64,000 nucleotides of DNA from Dyella dinghuensis. GTDB taxonomy: Bacteria; Pseudomonadota; Gammaproteobacteria; Xanthomonadales; Rhodanobacteraceae. The notes under the pieces were generated by a model. That model had not been told where the DNA came from. It did not search any database and saw nothing but the letters and a program-made list of their open reading frames with translations. Numbering within the stretch: the stretch's first letter is position 1; the number at the start of each line of letters is the position of its first letter. The position numbers were made by a program, and so were the translations under genes. The stretch covers positions 1 to 64,000 of the forward strand of contig NZ_RYZR01000004.1 in the NCBI RefSeq assembly GCF_003977615.1. Direction: 5' to 3'. This document shows positions 56,301 through 64,000 of the stretch, piece by piece.

Positions 56301-57269
56301 TAGCTGGTTGAGCTCCGCGAGCAACGCGCTGCCATCGTTGCCGGCCCAACGAGCGGTGTAATTTGTACCGCCGCGGCGCACTTCAGCGATACCGCTTATC
56401 GCCGATACGGATGCTTTGACGCCCGCGGGATTGGTCACCGCCGGATCGTGCAAATCGACCTGCACGAGATTGCGTACGATCTTGCCATCCTGCCAATCCA
56501 TCCACGCAGCCATGTCGCCATGACCGCTGTTGACGACATAGCCGCCCAGATCGATACCGGCGAGCATACCGTGCAAATCTGCGTTGTTCGTCGATATCCA
56601 GAACTTGCCGCTGCTGCCGTCATCACGGAAACGGCCTGCGCCTTGCAGCTCGCCGGTAGCGCCCAATCGATGCAGACGAGTTCCGACGCGAATGTGGCCG
56701 GCCTGATGCGTCAGACGCAGCTGATCGGCGAGCAAGGTGTAGTGCTCACCCAGACGCGCGTCGTTAATTTCAATGCGCAAGTCATCGAGCCACAACTCGA
56801 CCGAGAGATGGCCGAGCGAAATGTTTTGCCGCTGCGTGTTGCCCGTTTCGCCGATGCCGTTGATGTGCCAGCTACCGTCCGCGTCGCGACTCAGATCGAG
56901 TTCGAGTCCGCGCGCTTCGAGATTGATCAGGTGACGCGACGGAAATAGCCAGCCGCCGAAATCGAGCTTGAGATCGCCCTCGGGGATATGCAGCGGGCTT
57001 CCACCATTCTCGGGACCCACCGTGACATTGCGCATGATGAAGCGCGGCCCCGACGGTTCCCAATGACCGTCCAGCGACGTAAACGTTACTTGGCGATGAA
57101 GTCGATCACTGAGTTCCTTCGCAACCCATTCCGGATGTTTCGCGAGCAGCGGTGCCAAAACCTGCGCAATGGCTGCAGTCAGAGCAAGCGTGATGACCAA
57201 CACACCCACGACCCAGGCGGTCAGGCGTGTGATGCGATGCGCCACATGTTGCCATCGTGTGCTTACCAT
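53391..57269 (-). CDS. yhdP: YhdP-family envelope phospholipid-transport protein
   Basis: The 1292-residue AsmA-like protein has an N-terminal inner-membrane helix (about 16-38) and a very long periplasmic region predicted to form a hydrophobic groove bridging to the outer membrane; E. coli YhdP is 1266. The DUF3971/AsmA segments are spread over the protein. The last 30 residues are an Ala/Ser/Pro/Thr repeat-like tail not found in E. coli. It lies directly between rng and tldD. Confidence 0.92.
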   Translation of the reverse strand: MVSTRWQHVAHRITRLTAWVVGVLVITLALTAAIAQVLAPLLAKHPEWVAKELSDRLHRQVTFTSLDGHWEPSGPRFIMRNVTVGPENGGSPLHIPEGDLKLDFGGWLFPSRHLINLEARGLELDLSRDADGSWHINGIGETGNTQRQNISLGHLSVELWLDDLRIEINDARLGEHYTLLADQLRLTHQAGHIRVGTRLHRLGATGELQGAGRFRDDGSSGKFWISTNNADLHGMLAGIDLGGYVVNSGHGDMAAWMDWQDGKIVRNLVQVDLHDPAVTNPAGVKASVSAISGIAEVRRGGTNYTARWAGNDGSALLAELNQLGTPQASIDVAASNLQIGPLLPWLGLKPGMSPGLAAWLAMGEPHGQIDHAALHWTAASGLQSLQGSFDNLGITSVGKLPGVDHLHGQVRGDAEAVSLEIPAQATAINFPHTFRKPFVMSNFVGDFAFWRDDDAFHIGVANMDFEGEGYGGNAQGDVQLPNDGGRPFLDVYVALTHADISAAKLFWPIDSMAPPAISWLDQAFVAGKIDDAAVFVRGSLANWPFHHNEGRFEGRADISDLTLSYGKDWPVAEHINATANFIDAGMLVQATSGDSLNVKVTNAVAVIPELAHAVLDLNVSGNGNASDLLNFVGTSPIARKQADTLSKFKLGGTGTFDFHMSLPMNAMHDFLLNGTAQLKDVDVSAPQFKLQLDKMGGPATFDQHGFHAGPLAGGFHGEPSQLDLAIAGATNDPNKVVAATITGNYTVTELLQDYPQLKWLSDVANGRSQFSVGYQIAHAADGTSDAQMLIIDSPLSGIALNFPVPLSKTADGDLPLHLAMSLPEAGSNVEISVGDVMRGRMRLPPSDQAPLAATFAFGTAMPDSLPVKGMRISGDAPQLDVSGWVKQSIAGGTASNGLALETIDVTTEHAQMFGRDFQQMHITAAPKGDALELDVDSAAAAGHFSVPETEMSKRGITARLQRLYWLKEPVQPGKKPGAPVVQQTDPANTGMDPAGMPPLHIWVSDLRLDDAKLGQARLETWPTSNGMHIDQLSTQSKSAQVSGSGDWNGTPTKSSTRLRVDFNAANLGDMLNAFGFSGIFQGGKTHDQLNATWPGGPWAFELDNMEGSLNVNVTDGHILQASPGLRGRFFGLASIADFPRRLSLDFGDVFGKGFGFDVITGDFRLHDGNAYTDNLKIHGPAAEITITGRTGLRAKDYDQQVSIVPHIGNSLPMVGAVVAGPVGAAAGFAVQGILGKGLNHVAVQHYHIGGTWDKPVMTKGMTETVAAPAAASSVALPATASSVPAPATTSGR

Positions 57270-57278
57270 AAACCTGCG

Positions 57279-58763
57279 TCAAAGCAGTACGACATCGAAC
57301 TGTTCCTGCGAGTAATGCTCCTCAGGCTGGAAGCGTATGCTTTTGGAGATGAACTCTTCCAGTTCGGCGACCGCTGTGGACTCCTCTTCGAGGATGCGAT
57401 TTACGACTTTTGGGCTGGCCATCACTAAAAGTTTTTGCGCGTTGAACTGACGCACCGCCCGTGTGATCTCGCGGAAGATTTCGTACGTGACCGTCTCGGC
57501 CGTTTTCACCGTGCCACGCCCCATGCATGCCGGACACGGTTCGCACAATTGGCGTTCCAGGCTTTCGGTGGTGCGCTTGCGCGTCATCTCGACCAGGCCT
57601 AGCTGCGACATCGGATAGACCGTGGTCTTGGCATGATCGCGCGTGAGGCCCTTTTCGAGCATGCGGATAACCTGACGTTTGTGTTCTTCGTCGGTCATGT
57701 CGATGAAGTCGATGATGATAATGCCGCCAAGATTTCGCAGCCTTAACTGACGCGAAGCCGCCTGCGCCGCCTCCAGATTCGTCCGATAAACGGTTTCCTC
57801 CAGATTGCGTGTACCGAGGTAACCGCCGGTGTTCACGTCGATGGTGGTCATAGCCTCGGTCTGATCGACGATCAGATAGCCGCCGGACTTCAACGGCACT
57901 TCCTTGCGAAGCGCGCGCTGGATTTCGTCTTCGACGCCGTACAGATCGAAGATCGGGCGCTCGCCGGAATAGTGTTCGATACGATCGTCCAGGCTCGGCA
58001 TGAACTTGTGGACGAACTTCGCCACTTTCTCGAACGTCTCACGCGAATCGACGCGAACTTTTTCGATGTCGTCGTTGAGCAGATCGCGCAATGCGCGCAA
58101 CGGCAACGAAAGTTCTTCGTAGACGCGCTCGCCGACTTTGGCCTTGGCGATGTTTTCCTGTACCACACGCCAGACCTTGCCCAGATAGGTGACATCGAAG
58201 GCCAGCGATTCGGCGGACTGCTCTTCCGCGTTGGTGCGCACGATGTAGCCAAGCGGGTTTTCGCCAATGAGCGGCGTCAGCACGTCCTTCAGACGTTGCC
58301 GTTCGGCTTCCTCTTCAATGCGCGTGGAGATACCCAGCGTGCGCGCGTGCGGCAGCAGCACGAGATAGCGTGAGGGAATCGACAGATGCGTGGAAAGCCG
58401 CGCGCCCTTGGTACCGATGGGATCTTTCACCACCTGCACGACGATTTCCTGCCCTTCGTGCACCAGTTCGCTGATGGTGGGCATATGGCCGTTGCCATTG
58501 CCGCCCATGCCCAATTCGGTACCGTCCGGCAACGGCGGCCGGACGATGTCGGAGGCGTGCAGGAAGGCTGCTCGTTCCAGACCAATATCGACGAACACCG
58601 CCTGCATGCCGGGCATCACGCGCTGCACCCGTCCCTTGTAGACATTCCCGACATAGCCACGCCGGGACGTTCTTTCGACATGCAATTCCTGCAACATGCC
58701 ATTTTCCACCACGCCGACTCGCGTCTCGCGCGGGGTTACATTGATCAGAATTTCTTCACTCAC
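57279..58763 (-). CDS. rng: ribonuclease G
   Basis: The 494-residue endoribonuclease trims 16S rRNA 5' ends and some mRNAs. It has the S1 domain (RRGYVGNVYKGRVQRVMPGMQAVFVDIG), the catalytic DNase I-like domain with IIIDFIDM and the zinc-link CEPCPACMG. The GTG at 58763 matches E. coli Rng N terminus (SEEILINVTPRETRV). The yhdP gene starts nine bases after its stop. Confidence 0.95.
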   Translation of the reverse strand: MSEEILINVTPRETRVGVVENGMLQELHVERTSRRGYVGNVYKGRVQRVMPGMQAVFVDIGLERAAFLHASDIVRPPLPDGTELGMGGNGNGHMPTISELVHEGQEIVVQVVKDPIGTKGARLSTHLSIPSRYLVLLPHARTLGISTRIEEEAERQRLKDVLTPLIGENPLGYIVRTNAEEQSAESLAFDVTYLGKVWRVVQENIAKAKVGERVYEELSLPLRALRDLLNDDIEKVRVDSRETFEKVAKFVHKFMPSLDDRIEHYSGERPIFDLYGVEDEIQRALRKEVPLKSGGYLIVDQTEAMTTIDVNTGGYLGTRNLEETVYRTNLEAAQAASRQLRLRNLGGIIIIDFIDMTDEEHKRQVIRMLEKGLTRDHAKTTVYPMSQLGLVEMTRKRTTESLERQLCEPCPACMGRGTVKTAETVTYEIFREITRAVRQFNAQKLLVMASPKVVNRILEEESTAVAELEEFISKSIRFQPEEHYSQEQFDVVLL

Positions 58764-58867
58764 CGGCTTCCCCAATGCTTAGCGGCCTTTATAGCGGCTG
58801 CGCGCGAGAACTGTCGATGCAAAAAGCCCTTCTGCTCCTGTACTGCAGCGTTCGGTAAATTGAATCC

Positions 58868-59407
58868 ATGCCTTCCGCCCGCCAAAGCCTGCCTCGAGCT
58901 GACACCCCGATCCTGCCCGACGTACTGCGACACGGGCTGAGTCTGGTGTTTTGCGGTACCGCTGCGGGCAAGCGATCGGCCGTAGAAGGGGCTTATTACG
59001 CCCATCCGGGCAACTTTTTCTGGCGGGCACTGTTCCAGGCCGGGCTGACGCCGCGTCTATTGGCCCCGGCGGAATTCCCGCTGCTGCCGGACTTCGGCAT
59101 CGGGCTCACGGATCTGGCCAAACGGCATTCGGGCAACGACGATGAATTGCCCAAGGATGCGTTCGATGTGCCCGGCTTGCTCTCCAAGATCGAGAGGTAC
59201 TCGCCTGGCGCGCTGGCCTTCACCAGCAAGAATGCAGCACGGGCGGTATTGGGGACTGATCTTCACTATGGCCTGCAGCCACAGTCGCTCGGCACAACGC
59301 GTGTCTATGTGCTGCCCTCACCTTCGGGTCAGGCACGAGGTCACTGGAACCTTGCGCCATGGCAGGCGTTGTCGAAAGACATCCAGCCAACACGCCGGCA
59401 TGGATAA
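58868..59407 (+). CDS. mug: G/U mismatch-specific DNA glycosylase (Mug family)
   Basis: The 179-residue uracil-DNA-glycosylase-fold protein removes uracil or ethenocytosine opposite guanine. Motif 1 is LVFCGTAAGKRSA (the Mug counterpart reads GINPG) and motif 2 is VLPSPSGQARGHW. Both resemble the TDG/Mug branch but with the AAG form of motif 1. It is divergent from rng. Confidence 0.82.
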   Translation: MPSARQSLPRADTPILPDVLRHGLSLVFCGTAAGKRSAVEGAYYAHPGNFFWRALFQAGLTPRLLAPAEFPLLPDFGIGLTDLAKRHSGNDDELPKDAFDVPGLLSKIERYSPGALAFTSKNAARAVLGTDLHYGLQPQSLGTTRVYVLPSPSGQARGHWNLAPWQALSKDIQPTRRHG

Positions 59408-59625
59408 TTTGGCCATCCAAACGGCGGAATGCTACGCAAAAACTCGCGCGGCGTTGAAAACATAGGACTTTTCCGCTACTCGCAATTCCATGCGAAATCG
59501 TGCATTGCGTATGGCATATGGTTGCCGTCACGAAAATTGTCTAGGCTACTAATTCTCGACAACCCCAAAAGTCAGCCAGCTCGTGCTCGCATCGCAAACG
59601 CGTGGGCTGATGGAAATCTCCGGTT

Positions 59626-62600
59626 ATGTGGATCGTCAAAATCGCGCTTGAGCGACCGCTCACCTTTATCGTTCTCGCGCTGCTCCTACTGATCCTCGGT
59701 CCCCTGGCGATTCTGCGCACGCCGACCGATATTTTTCCGAACATCGATATTCCGGTCGTCTCGGTGGTGTGGCAGTACACCGGCCTGCCCGCCGACGATA
59801 TGAACAACCGTATCGTCTCCGGTTTCGAACGCTCGCTTACCACCACCGTCAACGATATCGAACATACCGAGACCAACTCGCTTAATGGCGTGGGCTTGGT
59901 CAAGATCTTCTTCCAGCCGAATGTGAAGATCGACATGGCCGTGGCGCAGGTCACGGCGATTTCGCAGACGCTGCTCAAGTCGATGCCCGCCGGCGAAACG
60001 CCGCCGCTCGTCCTGGTCTACAACGCATCGACCGTGCCGGTGCTGCAGTTCGCGCTGTCGTCGAAGTCATTGTCGGAAGCGACGATCTTCGACGACGCCA
60101 ACCAGATCGTGCGCACGTTCGTCACCTCCGTGCGTGGTGCAGCGACGCCCTATCCGTACGGCGGCAAACAGCGTCAGGTGCAGGTGGATATCAATCCGCA
60201 GGCGCTGCTTGCGCATGGTTTGGCGCCGTCCGATGTCGTCACGGCCATCGCCAACCAGAACCTGATTCTTCCGGCGGGCACGGAAAAAGTTGGCGACACC
60301 GAATACAGCATCCGTTTGAACGGCAGCCCGCTCAACGCGGAAGAACTCAACAACGCGCCGATCAAGACCGTCAACGGCATCACGACGTATATCCGCGACG
60401 TCGCGCATGTGCACGATGGCTCACCGCCGCAGACCAACGTAGTACGCGTGAACGGACAGCGCGCGGTGCTGATGTCGATCCTGAAGATCGGCGATGCGTC
60501 CACCCTGGATATCGTCGACAGTCTGCAAGGCATGTTGCCGTCGATTCGCGCCGCCATTCCAAAAGAACTGGAAATCAACTCGCTGTCGGATCAGTCGCTA
60601 TTCGTGCGCGCGGCGATTTCGGGCGTGATTCGCGAAGGCGCCATTGCCGCCGGCCTGACTGGCCTGATGATCCTTTTGTTCCTCGGCTCCTGGCGTTCCA
60701 CGCTGATCATCGCCATTTCGATTCCGCTGTCGATCCTCGCCTCGATCATCGCGTTGTCGGCACTGGGCGAGACGATCAACATCATGACGCTGGGCGGTCT
60801 CGCCTTGGCCGTGGGTATTCTCGTCGACGACGCCACGGTGACGATCGAGAACATCAACTCGCATCTTGAGGAAGGCAAAGAGGTCTACGACGCGATCATG
60901 GAGGGCGCGCATCAGATTGCCGTACCCGCGCTCGTGTCGACGCTATCGATCTGTATCGTGTTCGTGCCGATCTTCTTCCTCGGCGGCGTCGCCAAATACC
61001 TGTTCGCGCCACTGGCCGAAGCCGTCGTGTTCGCGATGCTGGCGTCCTATGTGTTGTCGCGAACGCTGGTGCCGACGCTGTCGCTGTACTGGCTTCAGAA
61101 GCACGATCATGATGCCAAGCCGACTGGCCCGCTTAGCCGCTTCCAGCATGGTTTCGAAAGCCGCTTCGAGCGTGTTCGCAACGGCTATCGTGGCGCGTTG
61201 GAAACCACGGAAAAGCATCGCGGCATCTTCGCCATCCTGTTCTTCGCCGCGTGTACGCTATCGGTGGGATTGCTGGTGCCCTGGCTGGGACGCGATTTCT
61301 TCCCGTACGTCGACGGCGGACAGATCAAGCTTCATTTCCGCGCGCCGACCGGCCTACGCATAGAAGAAACCGCACGGCTGGCCGATGGCATCGAAGGCGT
61401 CATCCGGCAGACGATTCCACAAAAGGAACTCACGAGCATCGTCGATACGCTCGGTCTGCCTTACAGCGGCATCAATCTTTCGTACAGCAACACCGGCGTG
61501 ATCGGTACGTCGGATGGCGATATCTTCGTGACGCTCAATGAAGATCATCACCCCACCATCGATTACGTGCGCAGCTTGCGCGATCAGCTCAAGCAGAAAT
61601 ACCCAAGCGTGGTGTTCTCATTCCTGCCCGCGGATATCGTGGGCCAGATTCTGAATTTCGGTGCCCCCGCGCCGATCGACGTGCAGGTTTCCAGTCACGA
61701 TCCCAATGCGTCGGTAAAGATCGCCAAGGAGTTGTATGGCGACCTGATCCATGTGCCGGGTTTGGTGGATGTGCGCATCCAACAGGCGCAGAACCTGCCG
61801 CAGATCAACGTCAATGTGGATCGCACGCGTGCCAGCATTGTCGGCCTGACGACGGATGACGTTGCCAGCAACCTGCTCACTGCGTTGGCAGGATCGACAC
61901 AGGTGAATCCGACGTTCTGGGTCGATCCGAAAACCGGCATCAGTTACAGCCTTGCCACGCAGGCGCCGCAATATCGGCTCGATACGCTGGAGGCGCTCAA
62001 GAATCTTCCTATCACCAGTTTGTCCGGCGCTTCTGCGGCGGCGGCGAGCACGGCCAGCAGCAATCCTGGCGCGCCAAGTCAGATTCTCGCGAACCTCGCG
62101 AGTTTTGGACGCAGCTTCGGCCCCGCCGTAGTCTCGCATTACAGCACGCGTCCGCTGATCGACATCTACGGTTCGGTCGACCGCACCGATCTGGGTAGTG
62201 TGGCCGCCGACGTGCAACGCATTGTCGATCAGCATTCCAAAAACCTTCCGCGCGATTTGAACATCGACATCCGCGGTCAGGTTAAGACGATGCAGGCTTC
62301 GTATGCGGGGCTGTTGGGCGGTCTGGCCTTCGCGATCATCCTGGTTTACCTGCTGATCGTGGTGAATTTCCAGAGCTGGCTCGATCCGCTGATCGTCATC
62401 GCTGCCCTGCCCGCCGCGCTTGCCGGATTGGTGTGGATGCTGTTCCTCACACATACGCCGTTGTCGGTGCCCGCATTGATGGGCGCGATCATGTGCATGG
62501 GCGTGGCGACGGCGAACTCGATTCTGGTGATCAGCTTCGCGCGCGAACGCCTGGATCACCACGATGATCCGGTGAAGGCAGCCCTCGAAGCGGGTTACCA

Positions 62601-62820
62601 GCGTTTCCGTCCTGTATTGATGACTGCATTGGCGATGATCATCGGCATGGTGCCGATGGCGCTGGGCTTGGGCGAAGGTGGCGAACAAAACGCACCGCTT
62701 GGCCGTGCCGTGATCGGCGGCCTGCTGCTGGCCACCGCCGCCACGCTGTTCTTCGTACCCACCTTCTTCAGTATGCTGCACCGGCGCCGCAAGGCTCGCC
62801 GCGATGCCGCTGCCGCGTGA
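59626..62820 (+). CDS. RND-family efflux permease
   Basis: The 1064-residue inner-membrane transporter has twelve predicted helices and two large periplasmic loops, typical of HAE1/heavy-metal-like RND pumps. The conserved proton-relay pair lies in LAVGILVDDATVTIENIN, near residue 405. TM1 and the following IFPNIDIPVVSVVWQYTGLPADDM segment are typical of the family. The substrate is unknown. It is followed nine bases later by its adaptor gene, an order opposite to acrAB. The 218-base upstream gap has a weak TTGCCG and no clear operator. Confidence 0.93.
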   Translation: MWIVKIALERPLTFIVLALLLLILGPLAILRTPTDIFPNIDIPVVSVVWQYTGLPADDMNNRIVSGFERSLTTTVNDIEHTETNSLNGVGLVKIFFQPNVKIDMAVAQVTAISQTLLKSMPAGETPPLVLVYNASTVPVLQFALSSKSLSEATIFDDANQIVRTFVTSVRGAATPYPYGGKQRQVQVDINPQALLAHGLAPSDVVTAIANQNLILPAGTEKVGDTEYSIRLNGSPLNAEELNNAPIKTVNGITTYIRDVAHVHDGSPPQTNVVRVNGQRAVLMSILKIGDASTLDIVDSLQGMLPSIRAAIPKELEINSLSDQSLFVRAAISGVIREGAIAAGLTGLMILLFLGSWRSTLIIAISIPLSILASIIALSALGETINIMTLGGLALAVGILVDDATVTIENINSHLEEGKEVYDAIMEGAHQIAVPALVSTLSICIVFVPIFFLGGVAKYLFAPLAEAVVFAMLASYVLSRTLVPTLSLYWLQKHDHDAKPTGPLSRFQHGFESRFERVRNGYRGALETTEKHRGIFAILFFAACTLSVGLLVPWLGRDFFPYVDGGQIKLHFRAPTGLRIEETARLADGIEGVIRQTIPQKELTSIVDTLGLPYSGINLSYSNTGVIGTSDGDIFVTLNEDHHPTIDYVRSLRDQLKQKYPSVVFSFLPADIVGQILNFGAPAPIDVQVSSHDPNASVKIAKELYGDLIHVPGLVDVRIQQAQNLPQINVNVDRTRASIVGLTTDDVASNLLTALAGSTQVNPTFWVDPKTGISYSLATQAPQYRLDTLEALKNLPITSLSGASAAAASTASSNPGAPSQILANLASFGRSFGPAVVSHYSTRPLIDIYGSVDRTDLGSVAADVQRIVDQHSKNLPRDLNIDIRGQVKTMQASYAGLLGGLAFAIILVYLLIVVNFQSWLDPLIVIAALPAALAGLVWMLFLTHTPLSVPALMGAIMCMGVATANSILVISFARERLDHHDDPVKAALEAGYQRFRPVLMTALAMIIGMVPMALGLGEGGEQNAPLGRAVIGGLLLATAATLFFVPTFFSMLHRRRKARRDAAAA

Positions 62821-62829
62821 GATCTCTCT

Positions 62830-64000
62830 ATGTCCAGCGCTAACGCAAATTCTCCGCTTCACTCCGGCAAACCGTCGCACGGTGCACGCCTTGTCCTTAT
62901 CGGACTGGGTGTCGCACTCGTGGCGCTGGCCGCTTACGGCGTCATCTCGCGCATCAGTGATCGCCATACGCTGACCAACGATACCAACCGCAACGCGGTC
63001 GCCACGGTCAACGTGATGACACCCAAAGCCGCGCCGAAGGATCAGCAGCTCACGCTGCCGGGTACCGTCGCCTCCTGGCAGGATGCGCAGATCTACGCGC
63101 GCACGACCGGCTATGTGGCGAAGTGGTATGTCGATATCGGTGCGCGCGTGAAGAAAGGTCAGCTGCTTGCCGATCTGGATACGCCCGACGTCGATAACCA
63201 ACTGCTGCAAGGCAAAGCGCAGATGCGGACCGACGAAGCGAACATGAATTTCGCCAAGATCACCGCGGATCGCTACGAAAAACTCGTCACGCAAGGCCTG
63301 GTCGCCACGCAGACGGGCGATCAGTTCGTCGCACAATACAAGGCGGACGTCGCCACGGTGCAGGCCGACGCTGCCAACGTCGCGCATTTGCAGAATCTGG
63401 AAGACTTCAAACACATCATTGCGCCGTTCGACGGCGTGATCACTCAACGCAATCTCGACATCGGCGCATTGATCGACGCCGGCTCGACGGGCAGCAACCT
63501 GTTCCTCATCGCTGACACCTCGCAGCTGCGTGTGTATGTGGACGTACCCGAAACCTTCGCCGGCAGCGTCAGCATTGGCATGCCCGCACAGGTAAGCCTG
63601 AATACCTACGGCGCCAAGCCAGTGACAGGCACCGTTGCGCGCACCGCCGACGCGCTTGATCCGACCACACGCACACTGCGCACGGAAATCGACATCGACA
63701 ATGCGAGTCAGGTGCTGGTGCCGGGCGTGTACGCAAACGTCAAACTCGGCGTGTCCACCTCGACGCATGACTACACCGTGCCCTCCAATACGTTGCTCTT
63801 CCGCAGCGAAGGTTTACGCGTGGCGTTGGTGGACAATCAACAGCATGTGCATCTGCAACCGGTCACGCTGGGTCGCGACTTCGGCAGCACGGTGGAAGTA
63901 ACGGAAGGTCTGCAGGACAATGACCGTATCGTGATCAGCCCGCCCGACTCGATGTATGAAGGGCAGCAGGTCAACATCGCTCAGAGCGACGACAAGTCGA
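62830..64000 (+). CDS. RND efflux periplasmic adaptor (3' end outside window)
   Basis: The open frame from ATG 62830 reaches the window edge (390 codons visible). It has an N-terminal signal anchor (LVLIGLGVALVALAAYGV), the lipoyl-type halves (GTVASWQDAQIYARTTGYVAKWYVDIG and IIAPFDGVITQRNLDIGALI), a coiled-coil hairpin between them and beta-barrel/MP domains after it. Such adaptors link the permease to an outer membrane channel. Stop codon and any third gene lie beyond the window. Confidence 0.9.
   Translation, partial: MSSANANSPLHSGKPSHGARLVLIGLGVALVALAAYGVISRISDRHTLTNDTNRNAVATVNVMTPKAAPKDQQLTLPGTVASWQDAQIYARTTGYVAKWYVDIGARVKKGQLLADLDTPDVDNQLLQGKAQMRTDEANMNFAKITADRYEKLVTQGLVATQTGDQFVAQYKADVATVQADAANVAHLQNLEDFKHIIAPFDGVITQRNLDIGALIDAGSTGSNLFLIADTSQLRVYVDVPETFAGSVSIGMPAQVSLNTYGAKPVTGTVARTADALDPTTRTLRTEIDIDNASQVLVPGVYANVKLGVSTSTHDYTVPSNTLLFRSEGLRVALVDNQQHVHLQPVTLGRDFGSTVEVTEGLQDNDRIVISPPDSMYEGQQVNIAQSDDKS

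Noticed and set aside
61618-63768. A 716-codon open frame antisense to the RND permease and adaptor genes
   Set aside because: Composition (His/Arg/Gly/Ala-rich) and position show it is a shadow of two well-supported genes.

Overview
The window (about 60% GC, dense, short intergenic gaps) is a chromosomal segment of a gammaproteobacterium. The housekeeping gene order (dapD, glnD, map, rpsB, tsf, pyrH, frr, uppS, cdsA, dxr position, rseP, bamA, lpxD, fabZ, lpxA, lpxB, rnhB, dnaE, accA, tilS) is the Escherichia/Xanthomonas order. The protein style and the intergenic repeats suggest the order Xanthomonadales, most likely Rhodanobacteraceae (Dyella, Luteibacter or Rhodanobacter type). That placement is inference. 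No tRNA, rRNA, CRISPR array, prophage or insertion sequence was recognised.

Left part (1-15.4 kb). A cut-off zincin-like gene and a family 9 glycosyltransferase are followed by a clear fluoride riboswitch. It heads a tightly packed run: crcB (fluoride channel), a DUF190 gene, cfa (cyclopropane fatty acid synthase) and a TraB/GumN-family gene. parC follows, then a small secreted protein of unknown function. Next is a compact cluster with an esterase, two ArnE/ArnF-like small transporters, a dedicated acyl carrier protein and a ketoacyl-ACP synthase, which looks like a small uncharacterised acyl-lipid pathway. A perfect 28-bp inverted repeat, a Nudix hydrolase, a phosphodiester-glycosidase-like lipoprotein and a penicillin-acylase-type enzyme complete the region.

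Middle part (15.4-46.5 kb). On the minus strand lie dapE, an ArsC/Spx-like gene, a CREST/alkaline-ceramidase-like membrane protein and dapD, followed by a PepSY-type membrane protein, glnD and map. On the plus strand lies the long translation, envelope and replication cluster from rpsB to tilS. It departs from the textbook arrangement in several ways. The dxr position carries a full-length homologue that has lost most known DXR active-site residues. skp is missing between bamA and lpxD. A large nested palindrome, a 65-codon gene and a TlpA-like thioredoxin lie between rnhB and dnaE. A NYN-domain gene overlaps tilS.

Right part (46.4-64 kb). An MFS exporter with a palindromic operator overlaps the tilS 3' end. 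xseB and ispA follow, with no dxs after ispA, which fits the abnormal dxr. Then come a DUF4870 membrane protein, the TldD/PmbA protease pair with darP and a DUF1653 gene, the YhdP envelope lipid-transport protein, RNase G, a Mug-type DNA glycosylase, and an RND efflux permease followed by its periplasmic adaptor, which runs off the window end.

The observations most worth following up are the catalytically degenerate DXR together with the absent dxs (isoprenoid precursor supply), the fluoride-riboswitch operon that includes cfa, the ACP/KAS/flippase-like cluster, the CREST hydrolase inside the dap operon, and the nested palindrome after rnhB.
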